Assembly (NCBI RefSeq): GCF_014529535.1 | Contig: NW_023503373.1 | Span: 3,534,001-3,598,000, forward strand | Origin: Bradysia coprophila | Lineage: Eukaryota > Arthropoda > Insecta > Diptera > Sciaridae | Direction of reading: 5' to 3' | DNA: 64,000 nt | In this document: positions 24,963-38,919 of the stretch, in pieces | How the letters are laid out: each line of letters starts with the position of its first letter | Numbering within the stretch: the first letter of the stretch is position 1 | Notes under the pieces: model-generated | Database searches by the model: none | The model's input: only the letters and a program-made list of their open reading frames with translations | Told to the model about the DNA's origin: nothing | Position numbers and translations under genes: made by a program

Positions 24963-26834
24963 GGGAATACTGTCTAGAGTTCACTATTTCGAAGTTGAAC
25001 GACACGTGATAGGCAAATAGCTCTTGTACTTACAGCTTGAGTTTATTTGTTTTCGAATTATTAGTCAATTTACTAATTTTCATTTTTTCGTTCCCCCTCG
25101 AACACCATTAGGAAACGAAGAGGCATTTTAACACTCATTCTTAGTCTCGTCATCGAATTCAGAAATGGTAATCATTCGGAGAACTCTAGAACATAAACGT
25201 TACTCATCACCGTTGTATACTCTGGCGATGAAGTCAAAGTATTTTTTTAGTTAAAAATACTTTTGTAAAAACTTAAAAGTAAACATAATGCAGAAAAATG
25301 CATAAAAGTGGCCGCATATTCTCGCATAATCATATTATACATGCAAGACCTAGCAATTTTTCCGAAACATTTTGCATCGACCTTTTTTCTATTCTGTTTA
25401 TTTTATTGTGCGGGGAAATCTTAGAGCATTTTTTTGGCAAGGGAACAAAATTTTAATAAGGACATTAAAGGAAATGTGGGTCACATTTTTCATTAAACTA
25501 TTTTTTTATCCGACTATGCATGTGATTGAAGTTTGATTTAGGCTTCAAGCTCTTGATCTCCTATCCGACAGTTAAACTATTGAGAATGTCGTATTAAGCT
25601 GTACGCGTAATCTGATCATTGAGGACTATTGAGAGCCTCGACTCGGATCAACAACCATCACACGAAAACTGGATTTTTCATTTTATCCCAATTTTTGTAA
25701 TGGATTTTACATGCTAAGATTTCTCAAACCAATTCTCTTGTTTTCGCTAGTAATGTATTAAGCCACTTTTAAGTCAAGGCAAATCAAAAATAAGTCAAAT
25801 TATAACACTTTTCACACTGTCATGACGAGTGAAAGCTAGGACACAAAGTGTGGTATAGCCTTTAGAAATGTTTTCCAAACAAACTATTTTGAATTTAACG
25901 TTTTGTGGACTTCAGACATATTTCTGTCACTTCCTCCTATCTAAATATTTTCATCAAAATTTTTATAAAAATTTCGCTAAATGAAACGACATTAATTCAT
26001 AAATGGGCCAGAGTCTATTCTTGCCAACGTTGTTGTTAGCAGATGAAATGGTTGCCTGCAATATTAAATATTGAATTTTATATTTGCTTTTCTTACCGTT
26101 TAATTGTGGTTTGAAAAAAGCTCTCGCTTTATTTATAAACATGACCACATTTTGCCAAATATTTAGCCATCGAAAATATAAAGGAAACCTCCATATAGGT
26201 ACATATTGTACGATGCAGGAAGTCCGTACACACACATACATATAATATTATATAGGCTACGGCCTCAAAGCGTTTTGTAACCTGCAATATATAAATTATA
26301 TAGCAGTTTTGTGCTCGTGGTGCATACTCTGTCTGTTATAGCGAACCAAAATAATAGTGCACGTTAGGTCTGATCATCTGCATAGGTTTATCAATAAACG
26401 TACTGCAGATACTGGTATGGAAAGATATTAAAGTGCAAAATGCAATTTGTATTATATGATTGATGCAGTATATACTTTGCAAAGTTGCATCAGCCATTTG
26501 TCTTGTCATATTGGGTATATTTTTAGTAAATTTGCAAGTTTATAAATAAATCGTTTAATCAATGATCTAGATCTTTAATGCGAGTAGTTACAAATCACAT
26601 TAAGACAATAAATTACAGCCTTTTGGTGCAGTTTAACTATATGTTTATCATTATTTTTGCTGCGTTGTGATTCAGTTCTTTCAATTCATTGAGACTGAGC
26701 TGCCTTCTCAATTATGAATACATCGTATTTAGATTAGATATAGTTTAATTACCTTTTCGGCTTTTGGGACCGGAGTTTCCATAGTAACTCGATATGTTAA
26801 CAAAATCAAAACGACCGTCATTTCAAACGTGAAA

Positions 26835-27251
26835 TCATTCATTTTTATTCATTTGAACGAGATCCCACAAATTGCCGTAAATATCCGCAAACACGGCAAC
26901 TGTTCCATACGGTTCGACTTTCGGTTCTCTTATAAACTTAACGCCGTTCTTCACATACTTTTCATAGTCACGCCAAAAGTCGTCCGTGTGTAAGAACAAA
27001 AAAACCCGGCCACCCGACTGATTTCCAACGAACGTCTTCTGAACTTCACCGTCTGCCTTTGCCAGAAGGAGACAACAATTGGACGCACCGGGCTGAGTGT
27101 TCGGAGGTCGAACAAGCACTCATCGTTTGGTAGGTGATTGCACTTCATCGCACACGAGAATGAAATCAAGCTTTTCCGTGAAAAATTTGATTGCCTCGTC
27201 ATAGTCTGCCACTACTAGGGCCATAGAACCAAGGAATTGTTGTGGACTCAT
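26835..27251 (-). CDS. VOC-superfamily (glyoxalase/bleomycin-resistance type) protein, intronless, with in-frame TGA
   Basis: One frame of 138 codons runs from ATG at 27251 to TGA at 26835, interrupted once by TGA at 27120-27122 (codon 44). The first part (MSPQQFLGSMALVVADYDEA..) is the first beta-alpha-beta module of a vicinal-oxygen-chelate fold. The second part contains VLVRPPNTQPGASNCC, FVGNQSGGRVFLFLHTDDFW and EPYGTVAVFADIYGNLWDLVQ, typical of a family common in bacteria. By family knowledge the interrupted position, between PTKR and VLVRPP, is normally Trp (KRWVLVRPP), so the TGA is one base from TGG. Glyoxalase I metal ligands are not evident, so no lyase activity is claimed. It may be a recent pseudogene, a read-through gene or a sequence error. 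Bacterial-type sequence and lack of introns suggest horizontal transfer (inference). Confidence 0.75.
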
Positions 27252-30036
27252 GCTGGCGAACGATTTTATCTATGTATCAAAGCAGAAATAGCTGGATAAA
27301 GTGTGATGTTTGAATAGTACCTTAAGTGAATGTGAACGTTTCACGAATCCTATTTAATTTCGACGATGATTGAGTCAATATTTTCAGTTAAATCGAACCA
27401 ACAAACACCGATTCAAAATTAGACTGTCAAATTATGACTTTTCCGATGCTGGTAAAGTTTAATTCGATTTCGATATAAGCTCAATGAAATTCGAATGTTG
27501 AGCGCGATAAATTTGTCTATATTGCGTTGATATAACCTGCTAATCAAACTCTTGCACACTATGAAACTCCTATATTTTCTATACAAATGTACAGAACAAT
27601 CAATGAAGAGTGAAGTCTTAACTCCAATCGTCTGATTATCTTAAAACAAAAAGCTTCCTATACTGCGCATCATCAATGAATTATATCATCTGACTGTATG
27701 GGTAACATTTTCAGAATGACAACACTGTACAAATTCAATGAATCATGAGTGCTTTCAACTCTAAAGCGTTGTCTTATATTGAAAGTACCGAGTAACTGAC
27801 TCAAAACTTTAATGCTTATCTTACACATTCCATGCAATACAAAATTAATAATATGCCACTTAACCGGTTACAATGGTAGGTGATTGTCGTACATATACCG
27901 AATACGATTCAATAGCAAAACGCTCAAATAGGCCACGTTATAAAATAATGTAAAATATTGTCTCAAAGAACACATCATACGAATTTGTTTATAATAACCG
28001 ATGCGTCATATTAATAGATCATAATGGTACAGTACAAGACATGATCCGAGACGTGATTACCAATCGTTTTGGTTTTGGATTGAAGACAGAACAACTACAA
28101 CTGTTCGCTCGGAGAAGTTAGAGGACGCTTAAGGAGGTCATATCCATCGTTTTAGTCTGCATGTTTGCAATAACCATAATTTTGTAGATTTGATTCGTTC
28201 GAAATTTGTTTTTTTTAGCAAAGCAACGAAAATCTCTGTTATGATGGAACTGATTTCCATGTTTGGTTTGTATATATCAAAAAGAACAAAACAAAAATAT
28301 CTAAAAATAAAAACCAATAAATTGGCAAATTAATTATTTTCGTGGGACATTCGGACGTTAATTCAATTAATTATGAATTTAAAAGATTTAGAGGAAAAAC
28401 CAGTTAATATTTGTATATGCATGAGCCATTCTTTATGTATAATATACTCTCCCATCCAACTCCAATATCTCAAACATCATGTGTTCTTAGTCAAGAACTT
28501 TTTAATCAAATATAAAAACAAATTTATATTGATCGTAAATGTTTTAACAGTATATTGGTATCTCAATCAATTAATACCATACCCATTTTTTTTTCTTCTT
28601 CTTTTTCTCGTCTATAGTATAACCAACTACCTAACTAAGCATACCCATTAAAGTATATTTGTGAATGATGTGATCATCGTTATGTGTTTCTCTCGCATTC
28701 TCTGAGATAACATTTTATTGTAACCAGCCGGTATAGCCATAATAACACATTTATATAGTGGATGCCTACATACTAAACAGTTAGTGTATTAGTGGTCGAA
28801 CGAATCAAGAAAAAAATTGATAATCAACATTCACAAAATTGTTTTATATTTAAAGATCTAGTCTAAGCGATTTTGTGAATGAAAGTACAAAAGACAGGCA
28901 TTTTCAATTATTCATTTGAATATCATTTTTTGTTGTTGTTGTATGACTGTATCATCCTCTGGTGGAGTTGTGTGTATGATGATGATCAACTTGACTTTTG
29001 TTATAATAAAACATACATTCGAATTGTTAAATATTGAATATAGTAAGTATATAATCAACGTTGACAATGAAGAAGAGACGGAACTGTGATATAAAAATAT
29101 GTTTTAAAAGCGAACCAGATAAATGGAATGCGGGAGAAAGTAGGACAAATTTAAGACGTTGATAATATACTTTTTGCATAAATTAATGGAGCTTTTTTTT
29201 TCACTTCTTCTGTGTTTTAAATATCATGTGGACCTACGGTATTTTTGAGTGAATATCGCTAAATTTAGGTACGTTTTCTGTATGTAATACACGTATGCCA
29301 CCACCTTGAACTCAACATTCAGCATTTTGTGATTTGAAAATATTTTATGTAAATACATCTTATTTATCACATTGATATTGGACACGTAGATACAGGCGTT
29401 ACGTAAAGTAAAGGTATCTCTGCACACAAATGTTGAGATACAGCAAAAAAAAAATCGAAATATCTCTGCATCCGTCTTTTTACATCCGTCTTTAAAAACA
29501 TATGAGCGATGTGCGATGTGTTTGTTTTTGTATTTTTTTTTCTTCTTTTTGTTTTAAATCCGAATACCTTCTTTTATTGTTATTGAGTACATAAATATTT
29601 TGATTTTACTTCCGGAATCTCGGCCATTCACTAACGAAAAATTCAGTTTTTTTTCTCTATATCTCTCTCTCTTTCTCGTAATAAAATTCTTTAACGCTAA
29701 TGAAGTTAACTGTTCATCGAATGATGGATAACTGAATTAGGTTCTTACAAAACATTTTTTGAATGTCCTCGTTTTTATTCGGAAAAGATGTTCACTATTT
29801 TTGGCTGAAGCTTTTGTGGGTGGTCGTTGTGGGGGTCACTAGCAATGGCGTAAATTAAACAGAATGATTTAACTTGAGAAGTTGACTGGTGTTGTTATTG
29901 CTTGAAATCGATCGAGTTAGAACAAATCTATGCCATTTATTTGTATTTTCCCAACGCAGGCGAGAAAATAGTAATTTTCTCCCCTCCGCTGAAACTTCAG
30001 AAGCCTTTGTTGTGAACAACGTTTTGTTTAACTCGG

Positions 30037-30090
30037 GAAGAAAAGTTGGCAATTGCATTTTCTCGCTATTTCCAACTTTTCTTCCTCGTT
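30037..30090. repeat. Foldback element
   Basis: GAAGAAAAGTTGG and CCAACTTTTCTTC are exact inverted arms around an approximately 25-base loop. AACAAATAACTATTT follows at about 30093, as after the foldback at 12202-12273. Confidence 0.65.
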
Positions 30091-31565
30091 GAACAAATAA
30101 CTATTTATACCTTTCAGAAATGGCTCGACTAATATAAGGTCTATACTGGGAGCACTGGGAGGCACGGGAAATGCGTTAAATTTGTTAATTTCTGTGAATG
30201 GCCGAAATTCTTAAAAATAACTACTTATTCAATATAGGTCTTTATTCCATTGGTTTAACGAATTTCCCGAACCTCCCTGTCCGCTTTTGAAAACATGTTC
30301 TTGGTATGCTAGAGGATTGTATTTGTCGAGGATTTTCTTCAGATTTCTCAGGTTTTCTGGATATTTCTAGGAATTGTGGATAATTTGAGGATTTCTTTCT
30401 TCAAAAGATTGTCCTTCTTTCAGTGTGTTTTCAGACACAAAGGATTTTCTGCATTTTATCCGCCCACTCGGCAAAATAATTTGTAAGAAAGAGAATATAT
30501 GTAAAACAACCGATTATTTATCTCGTGATACGCACGCCGTTCATCAAGCTTCGCAGTCGATGAATCATTCAAACTGTTATCACTGAGAAACTAATATTCT
30601 GATGCAATAATTCGGGGGCGGGTATGATTAGAATTCACCAATTTTTCGCAATGATAATAAAATTGGAATGCTGACGTTATAGGCACGCTAAATTGGCATA
30701 TGCTCATGTATTAAATCCGAAAATGCCATTGATTTCACGTAAAACACTGGAGATTATTGCCATATTACGATAAGTATGCTCGTTTCATTAGTATTATTAT
30801 CAAGTAAAATTGCGTGCATTGACTATGTGTCTATATACTAAGGATTCCAGTCAGAAAAACTCATATAATATATTTACGTAATCGATAAAAACTGGCTTTG
30901 TTGATATATTTAAAGTAACACAGATAAGCCGATTAGATAAGCTGACATTTTAGTTTAGCATAATTTTTATTGAGTAATTTAAGTGTTGAATTTTCAACCA
31001 TTTTTTTGCTCGTTTCCCATAATAAATAATTGAGTACCTCCGCACTGTTAATATCATAGCGGTGTTGTTAAATAAACCAAAATAATTAAAAGAAGAAAAA
31101 AAAGAACAGCAAACTATATACGAACTATTAAAGTTATCACAATAGCCCGAAATAGTGTTCATTCATATAAACCGCCATAATAATAATGGAAAAAATTTTA
31201 TGACTTAAAGCAAGGCACAAAAAAAATTATTTATGTTTCACAATCACATGTACATACCGTTATAACGACATATGTTTAATTCTTCATCATTACAATGTTG
31301 AAAATTAACCGAAAAAAATTATTATTCCGCGATAATTTCGCGAGCTTATGTTTACAAGTATGGCAGTCTTGCCTATATGTGTGTATATAATCGTAAACAG
31401 TGAAATTTGAATATAAGCGGAACGAAAGCAATTTCGAAAGATATTGAAATTGTTACGCAGTTCATCTAATAAAATTAAAGAATGGCAGAGAATAGGCCCG
31501 GCATTGCTCTCTATCTGGAGCGTACCAACACACGATAAATAACAAGGCTCGGAAAACAGGTCAGG

Positions 31566-31722
31566 TTGAATCATCATCATCCCTACCATCTTTATCATCA
31601 ACAACATCATTGAATCATCATCATCATCCCTACCCCATCATCATCGCTACCATCTTTATCATCAACAACATCATTGAATCATCATGATCATCCCTACCAT
31701 CTTTATCATCAACAACATCATT
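31566..31722 (+). repeat. ATC-rich tandem repeat, three units of 44-64 bp
   Basis: Three successive copies of TTGAATCATCAT..CCCTACCATC then TTTATCATCAACAACATCA. The middle copy is longer through extra CATCATC-type triplets, which points to replication slippage. Confidence 0.85.
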
Positions 31723-32361
31723 TATTATCTGATCAAGTTCAGGTGTAACTGAGCTGATCTGAAACCTAAGATTCGTGTACTTGAATCAGAGCTGGTTCAG
31801 ATTTACTAAAAAGATTTGAACTTGAAGTGAACTTCAGGTTTCTAATTTCAAGATTCAGTCTAGGTATGTCTTGAATCAACAAAAAATCATTTCATTGTTA
31901 AGTAGTCTCATTACAAATAAAATTTCAACATCCAGATTATTAGGCAGATCATCGTATGCACCATCCTTAAAAGAAGAAAGAAAATTTCTTTGTTCTTCCC
32001 AGCCCAGATAATTTTATCACAAACTTTTCAATTCAATTTTTTTTTGCTATTAAATTGCAAAACACCTTTTCATGATAGCAATTGGTTTATTGTTCGGTAT
32101 TTCGTGCTAAGTGTTTGGTGTCTATCTGGCTCTATCTTTTTGTGAGGCCGTTAGGTCGGAAGATATGAATGAATTGCTTTATAATTCATAAAAAACTGGA
32201 AAAACTTCATACTTTCAGATATGTTCGGAAATTTAGACTTGTGAACTAACACAGTCACATTTCAGGTCTTTGTGTGGTATTGAATATATTTCCGAATTCG
32301 ATTAGCGATGCAGATCATCCGAGCAGGTTATGAAACTGACTAAATTGGAAGAAAACTTTAT

Positions 32362-32486
32362 TTTTGAAATCCATCTATTTCTAGTGATTCCTTAGCGAAG
32401 CTACTAAAATCCAAAAAAGACGAATTTTCGAAATCCGTCTATTTCCAGTACAGTGTCTTTAGCGAATCTATTTAAATCCAAAATAG
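32362..32486 (+). repeat. Tandem duplication, period about 62 bp
   Basis: TTTT[T/C]GAAATCC[A/G]TCTATTTC.AGT and the following TTAGCGAA.CTA..AAATCCAAAA recur in the same order at 32363 and 32425. Confidence 0.7.
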
Positions 32487-35400
32487 AAAGGCAGTTTTAG
32501 CCTGCCATTCTTAATCATCATTTTGCTGACGTCAATTTCATCTGCTACCGAAAGTGACATCAAAAATAAAACCGATGACCTCTCCAGCTCATGCATTTTC
32601 ATTATATAGCAAAATGATAGTTAAATCTGAGGAAGTAACGTGTTTGTATCAACAAATTGAAAAAGCATTTATCAAAAGAAGTAAAAGATTTCAAGAAATA
32701 CGGCATACAACTAGAAAATAGCATAGGCCTGACAAAGATTCCCTACCTTTCAATTGGGGAAGATGGCTCTAATAAATGAATTAACCGAGTCCTCGAAGCT
32801 AAATTCATGTTGAAACATTCTTGACTTCCAAACAATAGCCTTGAAACTGAAAGATAAACGGTTCCACATTAAGTGGTCTACGTCAGTGATAAAACGAATC
32901 TTTATTAAAGATCAACAACCACATCAACACACCATATTGCATGCTCTCGATCGGATACACCAAAAGCTATGCTATAGGCCGTGTGTTCTTTGGTATGAAG
33001 AAACACACATTACGAATCAATAAAATTGCGATGCGGCAAAAGTTTTAGCACAATGCTGAGTAAGATTTGTTGGAATACAATAGTTACTGACCAACCTGAC
33101 TGGAATGCCTCTATACAGTTTGCTGCTAAAAAAAACCTCTATTTTATGTGTTACATACACTTTGAAATTGCTTATATCAGTCGGATTACAGTATTTATTT
33201 TATATATATGTAAAAAAGCACTCGCTCTCTCGCTCAGGGAAGGAAAAATATCGCTCAATATATAAAACTGTAAATATGTTTTCTGGTTATTTCACATAGT
33301 AGATATTCAGCACACACCAAGCATGCCTACCTACCTACATAAAAATAATATCATTTCACGATTTTGCATTTGCCATACCGGCACTATATCGGTTTGGTTT
33401 TAGTTTAAGAATCGTGTTCGGACTAATAAGACACTCTCTATATTTTCGAAGTATAAAACAGAAAAATTATATTTCAGTTGGTAGCGCGATTTTTTCAAAG
33501 TTATATTATGGATATAGATAGACGTACAGTTCGTTCTTTTTTTTATTATTATTTTTATTTCGGTTATATTTTCTATGGTTAAATGCGTAATATTTATTCA
33601 GTTGAAACGTTATAAAAAGAAATATTTGTAATGTCGAATTAATATAAAATATTTAAATTCGTGTTTTTTAATCTACATTTTTACTCCAAAAAAAGTTAAA
33701 ATTTAATTATATTTTTGGTTATATAATTTGAATATATGGGCTTGTTAACTGTTAAACTTTTATACGTATACTACTTAACAAGCTCTACACTTTTTTTATC
33801 ACTTGGTGATAATAAATTATGCATACATATGTTGGATACATTACCCATTTGAGAATTTGACTAACCAATAATATATATATATATATATTCTAACAACAGT
33901 AAAGTGTGATAAATGCTTGACGGTTTTTTTTTCTTTCGTTCGTACGTTACAGAAAAAAAAAGTTTAATAATTTTTGTGAGGAGGTCATCTTTTTCGTACA
34001 AAATGTAAACGTAGACACGAAATATTTTCAAGAAGTTTAATTTTCAATCTTTCAAATCATGTGATGATTCAATTCGTATGGTTGGGATAAAATGAGTCGA
34101 TAAGTTTTTTTTTGTGTGTGTTTTAAACGAAGCTTTCAACCATTCAAAATATCCAAAGAACCATTTCTTTATTTAAAAATTAAATCTTTTTTTTAAATGT
34201 TTCATACCACCTAATAGGTGTTGTACGAAAAATTCCAGCCGCTATTACATCATCGGTGCAATAAAATTCCGAAAAAAAATGATTTGCTTATGAATAATAA
34301 AATTCGGATATTTAAATAATTCTTCTCTCGAATGCTTAACGAAAACATTATATCCACAATGTGTGGATTCCGCATAGAACGCGATGTTGGTCGAAAATTT
34401 ATGGATTTACTTAACAAAAATGAAAACTATTTTTTTTTCTTATTCCATTTAATAAAAATGTACGCATAAGTAGCAAGCAGCATATGTTTACATATTTTTA
34501 CAAAGTTAAAGTTCTTTTCTTGTTGTTGTCGAACCAAAATGAATTATTGTGATTGGGGGATATATATTTATATATTAAGTGTATACCACACACAGCAAAA
34601 AATAAATTTTGTATTACTAGAATCATTTACATCACATGCTTCGATGTATACATATGGATAAATGGATAAACTGTATACACATCAAATACTTCCAATGTTT
34701 GTTAAAACAAACATCACATTTTAAATACAACAATTATAAATTTAAATTTTTTCCAATAAGAGACCAAGTGTCGATCATGTTACGATACAATTATATATAC
34801 GCCGTTCCTCGTTCGTTATATATAGCCTACGTATAATCTCCATATACAAATATTATATTGAGTGTAAAGCTCCACTTTCATTTTACTTTGAAACGATTAT
34901 ACAAAAATGAAACACTGAACTGCTGATATAAGCAATTGAAGGATAAGGTCAAAGAATATGAAGACAAGAAGCACGAAGAAAAAAAGAACTCCAAATCAAA
35001 ATTTAATTCAGTAAATATGTGCATTAATCTCGATAATGAGAAGTTTGTCGTTTATTTTTTTTTTCTTCTTATTCGTATAAAAGGTAGACGTGGTCGACTG
35101 CTAAATTAATAATGTGAAAAGATAATAATAAAAAAAACCGCTACTGCTACGTAAGCAGGATGTTGTGAATATGGAAGAAAAATTGATTCCGTGTCAATAG
35201 AAGAACAAATTTGTCACTCATCTGTACAATAAAACGAAAAAATACCAAATTGGAGACTCATAAAGACTTCCAATACATTTAAGTTCCAATTACATGCGGA
35301 CACACGATTTCTAAATTACATTTTCTCTTTACTTCAATTATGGAAATACACATCGTAAGAAAATAATCTTCTTGCTTGTGAATATTAAACAATTATTTGG

Positions 35401-36727
35401 ATTATTGAATTTGGAGAAAATTGTATACGAAGACTGGTCATATGAGAATGACTGGTTTGAAACGGAGATCAAATAGGCATATGTGTGTCTGTATATGGGC
35501 ACTAGAGGAGCAATTTTGTTAGCAAAATACTACATTTATAATTTATTATTACTCCCCTGACATTTACACTGTACAGTGGTGCTCAACGGTTTAACATTTT
35601 TCCTTATTACAAATTAGTGACTTTTTTTTGGAAAGTTTAAGTGATGCAATCGTCTAATTTTAGCATGACTTTACATTAGTTTTTGAAGGAAATATTTTGG
35701 TTTTTTACATGCTAGTGGGTCACGTTTACTAAACATTATTGGACAATGTGTTCTTTAACGAGACAAATGTGAAATAATTCACAACTGATTTTGATGATCT
35801 GTCCAGTGGCTGTTATCTCACAACAAGAATAATTTCAATTATTTGTTTCAACCATATTTTCAACGTTTGACACTACTGCACTGCATCTGACATATTGATC
35901 ATTTCAGATTTAGATTTTTAGCATCTGTTGATAAGACACTTAGTGTTAGCGAGCGAATGTGTAAGCGAGATTTATTCGAATGTAGAAGAAAGTGCGAGCT
36001 TTTATGAAAAATTAGTTTTATTTTACCTAAAGTACAGGGACAAAAAACTTTCACAGACTGTAATTATATTACGATAATATAATCATTCTATCGGTAACTT
36101 TATTTAATTTAGGTTTTTTAAACTAATTGATACAAAATCTTTTACTTCAATTGTTTCAACACTTTACCAAGAGCTCACGTTTGTCGAAATATTAGTTTAA
36201 CACCTTAACTGAATTTATCTATTTAAGTATTTCAGTTCTCTAATTCAATCGTTCCTCCAAGGGTGATCGAGATTAAAACATCAGTTGAACGTTAGCCATT
36301 TCTTCATCATTCGAATCAATTTTTCTTCTTCATTAGATTCATCTAAGATTTTTGAAATCAAACCAAAAATTCCAACACCAGACTAAAAAATGTGAATATG
36401 TACAACTGTTGTGTTGCTATTTGATAGGCATGGTATTTCAAGCAAAACTTTCGTCACGGAAATGATCAGAAAATAAATAATAAAAAATAAACTGAAGAGA
36501 AAAAAAATATTAGACAGACATTAAATGTCGAATTCGTAGCATTAAGCTCAACGAAAAATAAAATTTTATTTTCTGTTTTATAAATATAGCGGTTTAAGCA
36601 CCGTTTATTAATTAGAAATTTCGATAAAACTGTTACAAGCGAAATGTATAAATTGAAAATGATTTTGTAGATTTTTTAAAGCTTACTTTTCTTAATATCC
36701 GAATTTTTACAATCAATTGCTCATTTT

Positions 36728-36763
36728 GGAAACTCACATAAGCTCTACATTATGTGAGTTTCC
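36728..36763. repeat. Perfect 14-bp-arm hairpin
   Basis: GGAAACTCACATAA and TTATGTGAGTTTCC flank an 8-base loop. Confidence 0.7.
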
Positions 36764-38468
36764 AGGAGTTGCATGATTTTTAAATGGACCTCGACGATAC
36801 TGACCTACAACGCATAAAAAACGTAGTCCAAAGGAGACTTTTAGAGAAATTCTCTCACAAAATCGTGCATTCTCAGAATATTACACTTTAGTAAGTGCTC
36901 ATTGAGTGCTAAGTTTGTAACGCGAAAGTGACCACTGTAGACAAGAAATATTACTCTCGTAAGCTGTAAAATACTACAACAGATGCTTCCGATGATATAG
37001 GTCCTATTTTCAGTTCCGATAGAACGTAAAAACGACGATTCAAAAGTTGTTTCATAAAATTATCTACTTACTGCAATCGAATTCCGTTGTTAAATTGAAC
37101 CTTAACTCTATAACAATTAATCAGTTTACTCTTGATAATTGCATACAATCATAAGCCTTGGTTAATGGTAACTTATTTTTGGGCAGGACATTCTTAAAAG
37201 ACATTAAAATTTTGGAATAAAAAAAAAATATTTTGACAATGAAAGTGCACCAATCCGGTTGGCCGTTGGTGTGGTAAGGTATTTGGACCTCCTGAGTTCA
37301 AATAACAACTCCATTGGTCTCGATCACCTATCTGTAGTTCAGACCAGAAAAATTTCACCCACACAGTCAAAATAATTTCCTAATACCACTGGGACGAACG
37401 GAAGTGTGTTCCATATTCAGAGCACCAAGACCTATCCAACGCACTATGTCACCATCCGTGTACATGTACACCTCTGTTGCCTAGTGTAATCGATAAGCTC
37501 TAGTGATCTCTTACTATAGCAAAATGTATGTCAACACAACTGAAATACAAGACTGTGCACAAGCCACAAATCGATATTTTAAACAAAAGAAGTAACAGAT
37601 TGACTTCAATCGCGATATTTTTGCTGTTTGTTCGAAGTTAAATCGTCGTCATAACAAATGTTTTTTTTTCCTGGATGTAGATCCCTTACTAGAATCCACG
37701 AAACCGCATCAAACTGAACCGACTAACACAGTAACAAAAATGTAAATTTCAGAAAATATCAACTGTAATTTCCTTGTATTGCAGGAATCAAACAGACTTC
37801 ATATATTATCTTCCTAACGGAGCACAGCACCAATAGTGGTCAGAGTTGTGTCGTCTGTTTTTCGCTGAGTTACTTGTGCACAAAAAAAATATTAATCCTG
37901 AGTCAGTGCTATTATTGAACAATTTCGTAACGAAAAATCATCTGCGAATTTCGTATTTATATATTTAAATTGATAGATAAATTGTAATCAATAAAAAAAA
38001 TAGAAACAAGTTATAATATTCAGACTGACCTGCAACTGTTAACATCGTTAATCTCAAAAATATTTTATTTAAAAAAAAAAATTAATTTGGAAAAGTGATT
38101 AAAAGCTATAATTAAGTCATGTTTTATGTGTGTAACACTCAGTCAGTTCAAAATTAAATGGAGTTAACTAATCTGCTTCTCGTATACATACATTTAATAA
38201 ATGTGGAAAAAAAAGAAAGAAATGAATTCATAAGTGCGATCAATAGGTTTGTTCGCAAATCGTTTGGCATTACTCTTGTATTTGTGTGTGATGTTGTGAA
38301 CGGATGATGATTCCACAACGACCGTGATTTTAGATAAGGTCGGTGGGACTTTCGTCCGTTTAGAACCACCGTTGCAACATTGATGGAAATGAATTAGATC
38401 GATCGTGGTAATGATCTTTCGAACGCAATTTTTCAACAATTTTTAGTACAGCAAAATCATTGTTACAA

Positions 38469-38648
38469 TTTTAGAATTTTGTATGCAGCGCTGGATCAAT
38501 GGAAAAGGAGTCGTCGACGCGGTCATAAAGTATCAAATTACAGAAATCAAAAAATTAATTTTCGAATTTTGTATGCAGCACTAGATCGATGGTAAACGTG
38601 GACGCAGAACGTGTACATAAATTATCAATTTGCAGCGATCAAAAAAAT
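38469..38648 (+). repeat. Tandem duplication, period 90 bp
   Basis: TTTT.GAATTTTGTATGCAGC begins both units, at 38469 and 38559. Later parts (CTGGATCAATGG / CTAGATCGATGG; ATCAAAAAA) stay in register with diverged bases, so the duplication is not recent. Confidence 0.75.
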
Positions 38649-38856
38649 TTTGTTGGTGTCGGTAACTCAGTATCTCATAGAAAATGCAAACTACTTTTGG
38701 GAAGCAATGGAGTGAATTTTTGTATGAGCTTACCTCATCCTGGACCTGACGTTTTGCTTTTTTTCGATTTCTTCCGCATAAAGTTGGATATTCTTCAATT
38801 ACAAACATCGGATCCAAATTGTCTTCAAAGTTTATTCAGTAGTCTCTCTGAGTAAT

Positions 38857-38919
38857 ATTAAGGCCAGTTCATACTCGCATACATTTTTGCGATATATGCG
38901 ACCATGAACTGGCCTTAAT
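38857..38919. repeat. Foldback element, family copy 2
   Basis: ATTAAGGCCAGTTCATACTC plus GCATA is inverted in TATGCGACCATGAACTGGCC plus TTAAT. TTAA lies at both ends of the palindrome. Same family as 13996-14051. It lies about 80 bases downstream of the RPB12 paralog stop codon and so could be in its 3' UTR. Confidence 0.8.

Larger units (their letters stand above)
21353..26834. other. Gene-poor region upstream of Spt-I
   Basis: Near 21353 lies the presumed Spt-I promoter. The remainder is AT-rich with repeats (listed separately) and no supported gene. Frames at 23460-23663, 23935-24144, 24204-24425 and 25963-26241 are low-complexity or unrecognisable. Confidence 0.5.

Noticed and set aside
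25963-26241. 92-codon minus-strand frame (MYVCVRTSC..)
   Set aside because: Aromatic-rich AT-driven composition, no conserved motif.
33871-33889. (AT)n run
   Set aside because: Ordinary short microsatellite in an AT-rich region.
37250-37330. Possible second SINE head (TGGCCGTTGGTGTGG.. then GAGTTCAAATAA)
   Set aside because: A- and B-box matches are weak and no tRNA-like arm can be folded.
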